Program-made: the position numbers and the translations under genes
DNA from: Rhodobiaceae bacterium
GTDB lineage: Bacteria; Pseudomonadota; Alphaproteobacteria; Rhizobiales; TMED25
Assembly: GCA_018651345.1 (NCBI GenBank)
Contig: JABIEF010000069.1
Coordinates: 1-40,393 of the forward strand
Length of the DNA: 40,393 nucleotides
Direction of reading: 5' to 3'
In this document: positions 26,826-35,192 of the stretch, one piece after another
Numbering within the stretch: the stretch's first letter is position 1
How the letters are laid out: every line of letters starts with the position of its first letter
Notes under the pieces: generated by a model
What the model was told of the DNA's origin: nothing
Databases searched by the model: none
Seen by the model: only the letters and a program-made list of their open reading frames with translations

Positions 26826-27884
26826 ATGAAATATAATCTACTGGGCAGATCAGGCTTAAAGGTATCTAACCTTGCTATTGGAACAATGAATTACGGTAAT
26901 GCAGATCCATCGCAAGCATTATTCTCATTAGGGGTAAAAGAGGCTAAAAAAAATATAGATTTGTGTATCGATGGGGGTATAAATTTAGTGGACACATCTG
27001 ATGGCTATGCGAAGGGAGCATCGGAAGAGGTACTAGGAGAAGCTATAAAAGGCAAAAGAAATGATCTTTTAATTGCTTCTAAAGTATGGAATCCAATGGG
27101 TGATGGCCCTAATGATATAGGTTTATCACGGTATCATATTATTTCAGCATGTGAGGCAAGCTTAAAAAGATTAAAAATAGACCACATAGATATTTATTTA
27201 GCTCATAAATGGGACGGCATGACACCTCTTGAGGAGATTATGGAAGCATTTGATAGTCTGGTAAGAACTGGTAAGGTTAGATATATCGGTTGTTCAAATT
27301 TTTCTGGGTGGCATCTGATGAAATCATTAGCTGTTGCAGACAAAGATTCAAGACAGAGGTTTATTTGCCAGCAGATTCATTACACATTACAGTCTCGAGA
27401 AGCAGAAAATGAGTTGATTCCTATTGCTATTTCCGAAGAATTAGGAACATTAGTATGGAGTCCCTTGGCAGGCGGTCTACTAACTGGAAAATATAAAAGA
27501 GGAGAATCTGGTCCAAAAGGTTCTCGTCATTTTGAAAGAAAATGGAAAAATCCTCCTATTCATGATGAAGATAAACTATATAATATAATTGATACAATTA
27601 TAGAAATTGCCAATAATAGATCTGTTCCCCCCTCACAAATATCTCTTGCGTGGTTGCTTAGTAGACCGACTGTGACCTCGTTAATTATTGGAGGAAGAAG
27701 TGAGAAACAATTTAGTGAAAACCTTCCAGCAGCAGATTTAATTCTCAGTGATGAGGAGTTAGAAAAGTTAAATAAGGTTAGTAAGCCTAAGCTATTGTAT
27801 CCATATTGGCATCAACAATTTATGGGAAAAGAGAGATTTTCTGAAGCAGATTTAGGTTTGCATAAATGGCACATGGGTTATTAA
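26826..27884 (+). CDS. Aldo/keto reductase
   Basis: This 352-residue (alpha/beta)8-barrel NADPH oxidoreductase has the usual tetrad contexts. These are TSDGYAKGASEEVLGEAI (Asp/Tyr), ASKVW (Lys), the IDIYLAHKWDG segment (His), GCSNFSGWHLMK, WSPLAGGLLTGKYKRGE and the cofactor-binding LIIGGRSEKQFSEN. Such enzymes reduce aldehydes or ketones; the substrate cannot be read. It sits 26 bp upstream of tupB on the same strand and is likely in the same transcript. A GGGATA ribosome-binding-like motif precedes the ATG. The link with tungstate uptake may be incidental. Confidence 0.93.
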   Translation: MKYNLLGRSGLKVSNLAIGTMNYGNADPSQALFSLGVKEAKKNIDLCIDGGINLVDTSDGYAKGASEEVLGEAIKGKRNDLLIASKVWNPMGDGPNDIGLSRYHIISACEASLKRLKIDHIDIYLAHKWDGMTPLEEIMEAFDSLVRTGKVRYIGCSNFSGWHLMKSLAVADKDSRQRFICQQIHYTLQSREAENELIPIAISEELGTLVWSPLAGGLLTGKYKRGESGPKGSRHFERKWKNPPIHDEDKLYNIIDTIIEIANNRSVPPSQISLAWLLSRPTVTSLIIGGRSEKQFSENLPAADLILSDEELEKLNKVSKPKLLYPYWHQQFMGKERFSEADLGLHKWHMGY

Positions 27885-27910
27885 CTCAATGCTAGGTATT
27901 TATATTTGAT

Positions 27911-28615
27911 ATGCAGAGTTTTACTGAAGCTTTTAATTTAGCGGCAACCTTACTTTTAGAAGGAAATAAGGAACTATTAGAAATAGTTTTTCTTTCTTTA
28001 AAAATATCAACCTTATCAACTGTTATAGGTTGTATAATAGGTTTTCCTCTTGGAGCTATAATTGTTATTTATAGATTTCCTGGTCGTAGATTCACAATAT
28101 TAATGATTAATACTTTAATGGGGCTGCCTCCAGTTGTAGTTGGTTTGGTTGTATATCTTTTGTTATCAAATGCAGGTCCAATGGGTACTTTTAAACTTTT
28201 GTATACACAGATAGCCATGATAATTGCTCAAACAATACTTATTACGCCAATAGTTGCTGCTTTGAGTAGACAAGTGGTAGAGAGTCTTTATGAAGAGTAT
28301 GAGGAGTTATTTACTTCCTTATTAATAACGAAAGCTTCAGCTATTTTTGCATTATTATGGGATGCTAGATATAGCTTATTAACAATTGGATTGGCTGGTT
28401 TTGGTAGGGCTATATCTGAAGTTGGGGCTGTTATGATCGTAGGAGGAAATATAGCGCATGTAACTAGAGTTATGACTACTGCCATTGCCTCAGAAACAGC
28501 AAAAGGAGATTTAGCATTAGCCTTAGCTTTAGGAATGATTTTGATATCAATAACCTTTCTTGTAAATGGTTGCGCCATGTTGCTCAGAGGTTCAAAATAT
28601 TTTTCAAACAAATGA
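27911..28615 (+). CDS. tupB: Tungstate ABC transporter permease
   Basis: This 234-residue inner-membrane permease has about five membrane segments. The coupling EAA-type loop is visible as GFGRAISEVGAVMIVGGNI, characteristic of tungstate/molybdate permeases of the TupB type. It forms the channel of a TupABC importer with TupC and TupA. It directly precedes tupC, whose frame opens at the adjacent base. The gene order permease-ATPase-binding protein is a rearranged version of the common tupA-B-C. The assignment to tungstate rather than molybdate comes mainly from TupA and family resemblance. Confidence 0.88.
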   Translation: MQSFTEAFNLAATLLLEGNKELLEIVFLSLKISTLSTVIGCIIGFPLGAIIVIYRFPGRRFTILMINTLMGLPPVVVGLVVYLLLSNAGPMGTFKLLYTQIAMIIAQTILITPIVAALSRQVVESLYEEYEELFTSLLITKASAIFALLWDARYSLLTIGLAGFGRAISEVGAVMIVGGNIAHVTRVMTTAIASETAKGDLALALALGMILISITFLVNGCAMLLRGSKYFSNK

Positions 28616-28627
28616 TTGTGTAATTTA

Positions 28628-29371
28628 ATGAATAGAAATGATGAAAATAAATTTTTAACTGCTTCTCAGGATATTTTCCCTATATCTATGGTTAATGTAA
28701 CGCTTAATATTGACAACAAGCAATTGATTTGTAATACGAATATGAGTATTAATAACGACGGTCTGACTGTTCTTATGGGTTCAAATGGTTCTGGTAAGAC
28801 GTTAATGTTAAAATTATTACACGGACTTATTATTCCAAGTACGGGATATATTTTATGGAATAATCAAAAGCTTAATCATCAAATAAAGTTACAACAGAGC
28901 ATGGTTTTTCAAACTCCAGTTTTGTTGAAAAGATCCGTTGGTGACAATATAAGTTTTGTCTTAAATAGGAAAATGAGATCCAATTACCAAATAGATGATA
29001 TATTAGAGAAAGTCCATTTGTTAGAGTTTAAAAATCGTGCGGCAAGATTATTATCAGCAGGTGAAAAACAGAGATTAGCTTTAGGAAGGGCGTTGGCAAT
29101 TAAACCAAAATTATTATTTTTAGATGAGCCCACCTCTAATTTAGATCCATCTACAACTAAGTTCGTTGAAGATATCATAAAAGAGGTTAGCAAAAATAAG
29201 ACAAAAGTGATTTTTGTTACCCATGATATGCATCAAGCAAAAAGAATAGCAGATGATATAATTTTTATTGACAAAGGAATGGTGATAGAACACACGGATT
29301 CAAGTGACTTCTTTAACTTAAAGAATTCAGTAAAGGCAAAATCATATCTTGCAGGAAAAATATTCTTATAG
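28628..29371 (+). CDS. tupC: Tungstate ABC transporter ATP-binding protein
   Basis: This is an ATPase of about 247 residues that energises tungstate import. It has Walker A GSNGSGKT, the Q-loop MVFQTP, a signature motif LLSAGEKQRLALGRAL (LSAGE in place of LSGGQ, often seen in Tup/Mod-type ATPases), Walker B LLFLDEPTSNLD and the H-loop VTHD. The frame opens at a TTG (28616) adjacent to the tupB stop, but the ATG at 28628 is the likelier start. The membrane partner is the upstream permease. Confidence 0.9.
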   Translation: MNRNDENKFLTASQDIFPISMVNVTLNIDNKQLICNTNMSINNDGLTVLMGSNGSGKTLMLKLLHGLIIPSTGYILWNNQKLNHQIKLQQSMVFQTPVLLKRSVGDNISFVLNRKMRSNYQIDDILEKVHLLEFKNRAARLLSAGEKQRLALGRALAIKPKLLFLDEPTSNLDPSTTKFVEDIIKEVSKNKTKVIFVTHDMHQAKRIADDIIFIDKGMVIEHTDSSDFFNLKNSVKAKSYLAGKIFL

Positions 29372-29401
29372 ATAATTATTTATTTTTAAAATGAGGTACG
29401 C

Positions 29402-30217
29402 ATGAAGAAATATTTATATTTTGTGTTTTTTATGGCTACCCTACTTTATATTATTTTTACCAGTACGGATGATGAGCAAGATAATATAATTTTACAAGCG
29501 ACAACATCAACAGATAATTCAGGGTTTTTTAGTTACATACTTCCTTTATTTGAACAAGACACATCAATAAGGGTAGATGTAGTTGCTGTCGGAACTGGTC
29601 AGGCTATTAAAAATGCTAAAAATGGTGATGGTGACTTACTATTAGTTCATGAGAAAGAGTTAGAAGAACAATTTGTTGCAGATGGTTATGGAAGTAAAAG
29701 ATTTGATTTGATGTTCAATGATTTTATATTAATTGGACCTGTTGATGATCCTGCAAACGTTGGAGATGCAGATAATATATATAAGGCTTTTGAAAAAATA
29801 TATGAAAAAAGAGCAAGGTTTCTATCACGAGGGGATAATTCAGGTACGCATATTAAAGAGTTAAAGATTTGGAATGAAGTTGAGGTATATAATCCTAGCA
29901 TAGATCAAGAATGGTATTTTGAGAGTGGAAGTGGTATGGGCGCAACTCTTAATATGTCTGTTCAAGATTCGGCCTATACTTTATGTGACAGATCAACTTG
30001 GATATCGTTTAAAAATAAAAGTAATCACACTATACTTTTGGCAGATAGAATAAATTTAATCAATAACTATGGTATTGTATTATTAAACGAAGAAAAATAT
30101 CCTAAATTGAATCATAATGGAGCAAAAAAATTAGCAGAATGGCTATTGTCCAAAAAAGGGCAAAAAGCTATTGAGGGATTTAAAGTTAATAATCAGCAGA
30201 TGTTTTTTACTCAATAA
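29402..30217 (+). CDS. tupA: Tungstate-binding periplasmic protein
   Basis: This 271-residue precursor has an N-terminal hydrophobic signal (about 4-20) without a lipobox cysteine. The mature protein starts with ILQATTSTDNSGFFSYILP, where TTST is the oxyanion-binding motif of TupA. VAVGTGQAIKNAKNGDGDLL, the FILIGPVDDPANV segment and SRGDNSGTH follow, all in the order seen in TupA proteins. It would capture WO4(2-) with high affinity for TupBC. No tungsten-enzyme gene (such as formate dehydrogenase) is in the window. It is convergent with the zinc-ribbon gene, with a 16-bp gap. Confidence 0.9.
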   Translation: MKKYLYFVFFMATLLYIIFTSTDDEQDNIILQATTSTDNSGFFSYILPLFEQDTSIRVDVVAVGTGQAIKNAKNGDGDLLLVHEKELEEQFVADGYGSKRFDLMFNDFILIGPVDDPANVGDADNIYKAFEKIYEKRARFLSRGDNSGTHIKELKIWNEVEVYNPSIDQEWYFESGSGMGATLNMSVQDSAYTLCDRSTWISFKNKSNHTILLADRINLINNYGIVLLNEEKYPKLNHNGAKKLAEWLLSKKGQKAIEGFKVNNQQMFFTQ

Positions 30218-30233
30218 ATTATTGTAATTTTAA

Positions 30234-30431
30234 TTAAGCTATTTCACAACTCATGTCTTGGCCACAACACATCGGTGATTTTACTTTTCCGTGTCCATTT
30301 CGGCACTCGCTTATGTGCACACTTGATCCGTCAGGTTTTGTAATAGTACTATGAGAAAGTTCAGTTTCACATTTTCCACAAGTCATTACGCCTATGCTCA
30401 TTCCACATTTTTCACATTCATATTTTGCCAT
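30234..30431 (-). CDS. Small eight-cysteine zinc-ribbon-like protein
   Basis: This is a 65-residue protein with Cys at positions 6, 9, 18, 21, 43, 55, 56 and 62. It contains two CxxC knuckles, YECEKCG and MTCGKCE, then HISECRNGHGK and MCCGQDM. The spacing predicts a metal-binding (zinc or iron) ribbon. I do not recognise a characterised family. Both neighbours are distinct genes (TupA on the opposite strand, glutamine amidotransferase upstream on the same strand, 26-bp gap). The ATG at 30431 has AAGGTATTTTTAAG upstream, a plausible ribosome-binding site. Confidence 0.78.
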   Translation of the reverse strand: MAKYECEKCGMSIGVMTCGKCETELSHSTITKPDGSSVHISECRNGHGKVKSPMCCGQDMSCEIA

Positions 30432-30457
30432 CTTAAAAATACCTTTTAATAATAAAA

Positions 30458-31147
30458 TTATTTAAATAATAAATTAAAAAAATCAATTAGCCAAGTTTTT
30501 ACATGCATATCATACAATAATCTGCCTTCAAAATGTTTTTTTCTTTCTTGAGCACCGGGTAATTGTAATTTATTTTCAGCTTTTACTAGCCATCTGTGTA
30601 TCATTGCTAATGTTAATTCTGTATGGAATTGGATTCCATAAATATTATCTTCTAACCGAAATGCCTGCGCCTCGCCCGTTTCTCCTACAGCTAATAAATC
30701 ACAGCATTTCGGAGGTTCCATCCATTCTTTGTGCCATTGATGAACATGCGTAGGCCAGTTAATAATTTTCATTCCTGAGTCTGTTGGATATATTGGATAA
30801 TGGCCTATCTCAACAAGACCACTTTTATTTTTACGAACACTTCCACCAAGAGTACACGTTAATAATTGTGCACCTAAGCAAATTCCAAGAAATGGTTTTT
30901 TTTCTTTTATTGGAATATTAATCCAATCTTTCTCATAATTGATAAAATCATTATTATCATTAGCACTCATTGGTCCACCAAACATGATAGCACCAATATG
31001 GTTTTCAAGTGTATTAGGCAATTGGTCACCTAAAGCAGGTCTTCGTATATCTAATCTAAGACCACGTGACTGTAACAATAATCCAATCCTTCCGGGGGTA
31101 GACCTCTCTTGGTGTAAGATTATAAGTACTTTTTTTTCAGTTAACAT
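30458..31147 (-). CDS. Class I glutamine amidotransferase (GMP-synthase-like, stand-alone)
   Basis: This 229-residue GATase1 domain protein has the nucleophile elbow FLGICLGAQLL with Cys90 and the His175/Glu177 pair in IYGIQFHTELT, so the triad is complete. The oxyanion-region MFGGPMSAND is also present. It lacks an ATP-pyrophosphatase partner, so it belongs to the broad stand-alone GATase group (glutamine- or gamma-glutamyl-directed) whose substrates are often unknown. It starts 2 bp after the TerB-like gene on the same strand, so they are probably co-transcribed. Confidence 0.9.
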   Translation of the reverse strand: MLTEKKVLIILHQERSTPGRIGLLLQSRGLRLDIRRPALGDQLPNTLENHIGAIMFGGPMSANDNNDFINYEKDWINIPIKEKKPFLGICLGAQLLTCTLGGSVRKNKSGLVEIGHYPIYPTDSGMKIINWPTHVHQWHKEWMEPPKCCDLLAVGETGEAQAFRLEDNIYGIQFHTELTLAMIHRWLVKAENKLQLPGAQERKKHFEGRLLYDMHVKTWLIDFFNLLFK

Positions 31148-31149
31148 AA

Positions 31150-31602
31150 CTAAAGATTTTTAATTACCTTTGATTTGAGATTCATTCTATCTCTTGTTGA
31201 AATTCCAATTAATTCTGCAGTACGCCAAACTAAATTATTTTCATACGGATCAAAATTTTTATCTACTGCAACAATTTCCCACATCATTTCAATAATAATT
31301 TTTCTTTCTTCTTGATTAAGGTTTTCTTTTATTACCTTTGTAAATGAATAAAGATCAACTGCATTGGACTCCCTTACTTTTGCTTCTTGTAATACATTCA
31401 ACATATCATCATCATCTATATTAAAATATTTTTTAACTAACTCTTCTATTTTTTTCTCTTCCAAAATTGCGAAATCATCATCAATTGAAGCGGCTCTTAT
31501 TAATAAGCTGGTAATTGATATTTGTAATTCTGTTGGTTTAGCTATATCTTCAACTTTTTCTGAATTTTTACTGCTAAAAATTTTATTTAAAAATTTAATC
31601 AT
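31150..31602 (-). CDS. TerB-like (tellurite-resistance-type) helical protein
   Basis: This 150-residue all-helical protein has the TerB/DjlA-N pattern. Two internal pseudo-repeats carry acidic motifs: ITSLLIRAASIDDDFAILEE (residues about 29-48) and EMMWEIVAVDKNFDPYENNL (about 105-124). TerB domains bind divalent metals through such acidic clusters. No other ter genes are present, so tellurite resistance is not implied. It is cytoplasmic and lies 2 bp from the amidotransferase gene. It is divergent from aroE across 132 bp in which I see no distinct element. Confidence 0.85.
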   Translation of the reverse strand: MIKFLNKIFSSKNSEKVEDIAKPTELQISITSLLIRAASIDDDFAILEEKKIEELVKKYFNIDDDDMLNVLQEAKVRESNAVDLYSFTKVIKENLNQEERKIIIEMMWEIVAVDKNFDPYENNLVWRTAELIGISTRDRMNLKSKVIKNL

Positions 31603-31734
31603 GAATTTCCTACGATCTGTAAAGCTATAATTGTTCGTTAAACTATAGAGTATAAATTATAATTGTAATGTCAATAAATTGATTGTTATTATAATATATA
31701 AATATCTATAAAATTTTGATGGGAAGTTGGTTCT

Positions 31735-32580
31735 TTGAAAATTTCTAAGAAAATTTCTAAAATAGGAATTATTGGTTATCCTATTGCCCATTCTTTATCA
31801 CCACTGATTCATCAATACTGGTTTGAGAAATACAATGTAGATGCAGAATATTTATCGTTAGAGATTGCACCAGATTCTTTGAAATCTTTTTTTGAAGATA
31901 TTGATCAATATAATTTACGCGGGTTTAATATTACAATACCACATAAAGTTAATGCATTAAATTACGTTGATGAAATAGATCAAAGCGCCAAGACTATAGG
32001 TGCAATTAATTGTATAACTATTAATAATAATAAGAGTCTTTTGGGTGCTAACTATGATGCAAAGGGTTTTATGGATAGTTTGATAAGCAATTATTCAGAA
32101 AATATCTTTAACAAAAAACCTGTTATTGTAATTGGTGCTGGTGGAGCTTCAAGAGCTATTCTATATTCTCTTATAAATTATGGAATAAAAGAGATAAGGT
32201 TATCCAATAGAACTTATGAAAAGTCTAAAATTTTAAAAAAATATTTTGGAAATGTAATTAAGATAATACCATGGGATGAAAAGGAAAATTCTTTAAATGA
32301 TTGTGGCCTTTTCATTAATACAACAAGCCAAGGAATGATAGGAAAAGATCCTTTAGATATGGATATTTCAGGCCTGCCAAGAGAAGCTATTGTTATTGAT
32401 TTAATATACAATCCAATTGATACAGATTTAATTAAAAGAGCAAGCTTGAGAGGAAACAAAACATTAAATGGTCTGCCAATGTTGGTATATCAAGCTGTTC
32501 CAGCCTGGGAAGCGTGGTTTGGAATAAAGCCCGATGTAACAAAAGAGTTGTTAGATCTTTTAGAGAAAGCCCTCCAGTAA
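31735..32580 (+). CDS. aroE: Shikimate dehydrogenase
   Basis: This 281-residue NADPH enzyme reduces 3-dehydroshikimate to shikimate in aromatic amino-acid synthesis. Motifs are GIIGYPIAHSLSPLIHQ, FNITIPHKV (catalytic Lys), GANYDAKGFM (Asp), VIVIGAGGASRAIL, RLSNRTYEK, and NGLPMLVYQAVPAWEAWFG (shikimate contact Gln). The only start that fits is TTG at 31735; the nearby ATG at 31719 is in another frame. It is convergent with the amidase gene (13-bp gap). Confidence 0.96.
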   Translation: MKISKKISKIGIIGYPIAHSLSPLIHQYWFEKYNVDAEYLSLEIAPDSLKSFFEDIDQYNLRGFNITIPHKVNALNYVDEIDQSAKTIGAINCITINNNKSLLGANYDAKGFMDSLISNYSENIFNKKPVIVIGAGGASRAILYSLINYGIKEIRLSNRTYEKSKILKKYFGNVIKIIPWDEKENSLNDCGLFINTTSQGMIGKDPLDMDISGLPREAIVIDLIYNPIDTDLIKRASLRGNKTLNGLPMLVYQAVPAWEAWFGIKPDVTKELLDLLEKALQ

Positions 32581-32593
32581 AGGGTAAATTATT

Positions 32594-34003
32594 TTATAAA
32601 ATATCTTTGTTTAAAGATTGATATTTGTTGCCAATAATATTTTCTATAGACCTCGCTGCTATCATTACTTCTTCTTCTTTATTTTTTGCTCCTATTATTT
32701 GTAATCCTATAGGTATTTGATTATTATCAAGAGCAACAGGAATTGTGACCGCACAAAGACCTAGCAGATTAATTGGAGAAGTGTTCCTTAAAAATGCTGA
32801 GTTAGCTTTTGAGTATGCATCAACCTCAACTAAATCAGAAACTTTTGGCGCTGATATAATAATGGTTGGTGATAATAAGAAATCTATTTCATTAAATAAT
32901 AAATGTATTTTATTACTTAATACTTTCAATTCTTTTACTCTTTGTATGTATTCAATTGCAGGAAAATCACTTATGTCTTTGATTCTATATGCGACATTAG
33001 GATCAAGTGTTTTTTTAAACTCTATCATTTCATTATTTATAAAAGATCCAAATTCTGAAGCTGCAAGCCCTCCTTTTAAAAAAAGAGCGTGGGACTCTTT
33101 AATTTCACTCGATTGAATAGCCGTAATTTTATTTTGATTTCTGGATGATATTTTATCAAATACTTTTAATATTTCTCTGTTAATATAGGGGTCACATTCT
33201 TCGAAGAACCAATCAACAAGTCCGTATTTATAAGAATTATTAACATAGTTATTAATTTCATTAATATTTATTTTAGATTTTATCTTTGAATGCTTATTTA
33301 TTTCTAAGAATGAGAAAAATAAATCCTCTATAGTATTTGTCATTATTCCAGCTGTATCAAGGCTAGTGCTTAGTGGCACTATTCCATCAGTAGACCATCT
33401 TCCTACGGTTGTTTTGAGACCAACATTACCTGTTATTGAAGCTGGAATTCTTACTGAACCTGCGGTATCACTTCCTAATGCAATCATTGCTGTCCCAGTT
33501 TCTATGCTAACACCAGCTCCCGCACTAGAACCACCAGGAACACGATGATTTTTTGAGTCCCATGGGTTTATTGGAGTTCCCCAGTGAGGATTAATTCCAA
33601 GTCCCCCGAAAGCAAATTCAACTGTATGGGTTTTTCCTGTGATAAGAGCACATTGCTTTTGAGTATTTTTTACTATAGGACCCTCTACTTCCCATTTTAT
33701 AGGTAAAGCTGATGGCGTACCGGCGTATGTCTTGTAGCCACTTACCCCATATAGATCTTTAATAGATATTGGAATACCCATTAATTTTCCAGAATCAATA
33801 CTCTTATTGATTTTTTTGTTTACTACTTTTGCTCGATTTAAGATTTTATCAGGATCAAATTCTCTATAGGCATTAAGACTTGATTTAGTATTAGAGTAAT
33901 TTTCTATTACTTTTTCTGCTATATCAATTGGAGAAAGACTCTTATCTCTGATACTTTTATAAAGATCTAGTAAATTATATTTTTTTTTATTAATTTTTAG
34001 CAT
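32594..34003 (-). CDS. Amidase-signature family hydrolase
   Basis: This 469-residue AS-family enzyme has the Ser-cisSer-Lys triad: Lys in GIPISIKDLYGV, the cis-Ser in GGSSAGAGVSIETGTA, and the nucleophile in GSDTAGSVRIPASITG. It hydrolyses an amide to acid and ammonia; the natural amide is unknown. It is not clearly GatA, because no gatB/gatC flank it and the C-terminal region is generic. It is divergent from the amidohydrolase gene over a 96-bp gap, which hints at a shared catabolic theme. Confidence 0.92.
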   Translation of the reverse strand: MLKINKKKYNLLDLYKSIRDKSLSPIDIAEKVIENYSNTKSSLNAYREFDPDKILNRAKVVNKKINKSIDSGKLMGIPISIKDLYGVSGYKTYAGTPSALPIKWEVEGPIVKNTQKQCALITGKTHTVEFAFGGLGINPHWGTPINPWDSKNHRVPGGSSAGAGVSIETGTAMIALGSDTAGSVRIPASITGNVGLKTTVGRWSTDGIVPLSTSLDTAGIMTNTIEDLFFSFLEINKHSKIKSKININEINNYVNNSYKYGLVDWFFEECDPYINREILKVFDKISSRNQNKITAIQSSEIKESHALFLKGGLAASEFGSFINNEMIEFKKTLDPNVAYRIKDISDFPAIEYIQRVKELKVLSNKIHLLFNEIDFLLSPTIIISAPKVSDLVEVDAYSKANSAFLRNTSPINLLGLCAVTIPVALDNNQIPIGLQIIGAKNKEEEVMIAARSIENIIGNKYQSLNKDIL

Positions 34004-34099
34004 TTTAATCTATACATTGAGTTAAAAGAATGAATTATAGTTTAGTAAATAATAATATCATTATAATATAATAAAATTAAAAGAATAGGATAATAAAAA

Positions 34100-35191
34100 A
34101 TGTCACACAGTGTTATCGATACAAAAGACAGAGGTAGTCAGTTAAATAGATACGGACCTACTTCAGGTAGAGTTGTTTCAACTGATCCAATTAGGTTAAA
34201 AACAAGAACTATAGACACGCATGCCCATATACTCATACAAGAAGCCCATGATTATATTGCACCATTGTATAATTTAGGAGATATCCCATTTGTGCATAAT
34301 TCAAGTGAAGAAACTTTAAAGATACAAAAAATTCAAGATGAAGAAAGAACAATTGCTTTAACTTCTATCGAGGACAGAATTAATGTTTTGGATACTCAAT
34401 GTATTGATATGCAGGTTTTAGCTTCAGTGCCAAATCAGTGCTATTATATGGCAAAAGGCGAGGATGCTGCTAAGGTTTCACGTTTAGTTAATGATGGAAT
34501 TGCAAAATGGGTTGAAGAAAAACCAGATAGATTTGTTGGTTTAGGAACAGTTCCTTTGCAGGAAATGGATATTTGTCTTAGTGAGCTAGACTATATAAAG
34601 AACGAATTAAATTTTAAAGGCGTTCAAATTTTAACTAACGTTAACGGTAAGGAAATATCGGATCCGATATTTGATCCATTTTGGGAAAAAGCTGAAAAAT
34701 TAGGCTTAGTTGTTATGCTTCATCCTTTAGGATTCTCGCATGGAGAAAGATTTTCTGGATATTATTTTACTAATGTAATCGGAAACCCATTAGATACATC
34801 GGTTGCTTTGCATTATATAATATTTAACGGTTTATTAGAAAAATTTCCTAATTTGAAGATTTTCGCAGTACATGGAGGTGGATTTTTACCAGCATACTCA
34901 GGTAGAATTGATCACGCATGGGGTGCAAGAAAAGATGCAAAGGGTAATCTTAATAAATTACCCTCTGAATATCTTTCAATGATTTATTTTGATACTACTG
35001 TATTTACAAGGCATCAGTTAGAATACCTGATAAAAATATATGGAGATAAGCATATTGTTCTAGGAACTGATTATCCTTACGATATGGCAGAATATTATCC
35101 AATTGAACATATTGCTACAAGCGAGCTAACAGATGATCAAATATCAAATGTAGCTGGCAAGTCTGCCTTGGAATTATTCAGTATTAAATAA
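34100..35191 (+). CDS. Amidohydrolase family 2 (ACMSD-like decarboxylase/hydrolase)
   Basis: This 363-residue metal-dependent TIM-barrel protein resembles the ACMSD/gamma-resorcylate-decarboxylase branch of amidohydrolases. It has His41-x-His43 (TIDTHAHI), VVMLHPLGFSHGERF (metal/active-site His), IFAVHGGGFLPAYSGRIDH and GTDYPYD (catalytic Asp). Members decarboxylate aromatic or muconate-type acids without oxygen or hydrolyse related bonds; the exact substrate is unknown. ATAGGATAATAAAAA precedes the ATG. It is convergent with the FAH-family gene, with only 1 bp between stops. Confidence 0.9.
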   Translation: MSHSVIDTKDRGSQLNRYGPTSGRVVSTDPIRLKTRTIDTHAHILIQEAHDYIAPLYNLGDIPFVHNSSEETLKIQKIQDEERTIALTSIEDRINVLDTQCIDMQVLASVPNQCYYMAKGEDAAKVSRLVNDGIAKWVEEKPDRFVGLGTVPLQEMDICLSELDYIKNELNFKGVQILTNVNGKEISDPIFDPFWEKAEKLGLVVMLHPLGFSHGERFSGYYFTNVIGNPLDTSVALHYIIFNGLLEKFPNLKIFAVHGGGFLPAYSGRIDHAWGARKDAKGNLNKLPSEYLSMIYFDTTVFTRHQLEYLIKIYGDKHIVLGTDYPYDMAEYYPIEHIATSELTDDQISNVAGKSALELFSIK

Positions 35192-35192
35192 A

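Noticed and set aside
28288-28611. Minus-strand open frame of about 107 codons inside tupB
   Set aside because: It is complementary to conserved tupB membrane-helix codons, with no ribosome-binding site or family match.
32745-33116. Plus-strand open frame of about 123 codons inside the amidase gene
   Set aside because: It mirrors the amidase frame; amidase motifs occupy the opposite strand and the translated sequence is not protein-like.
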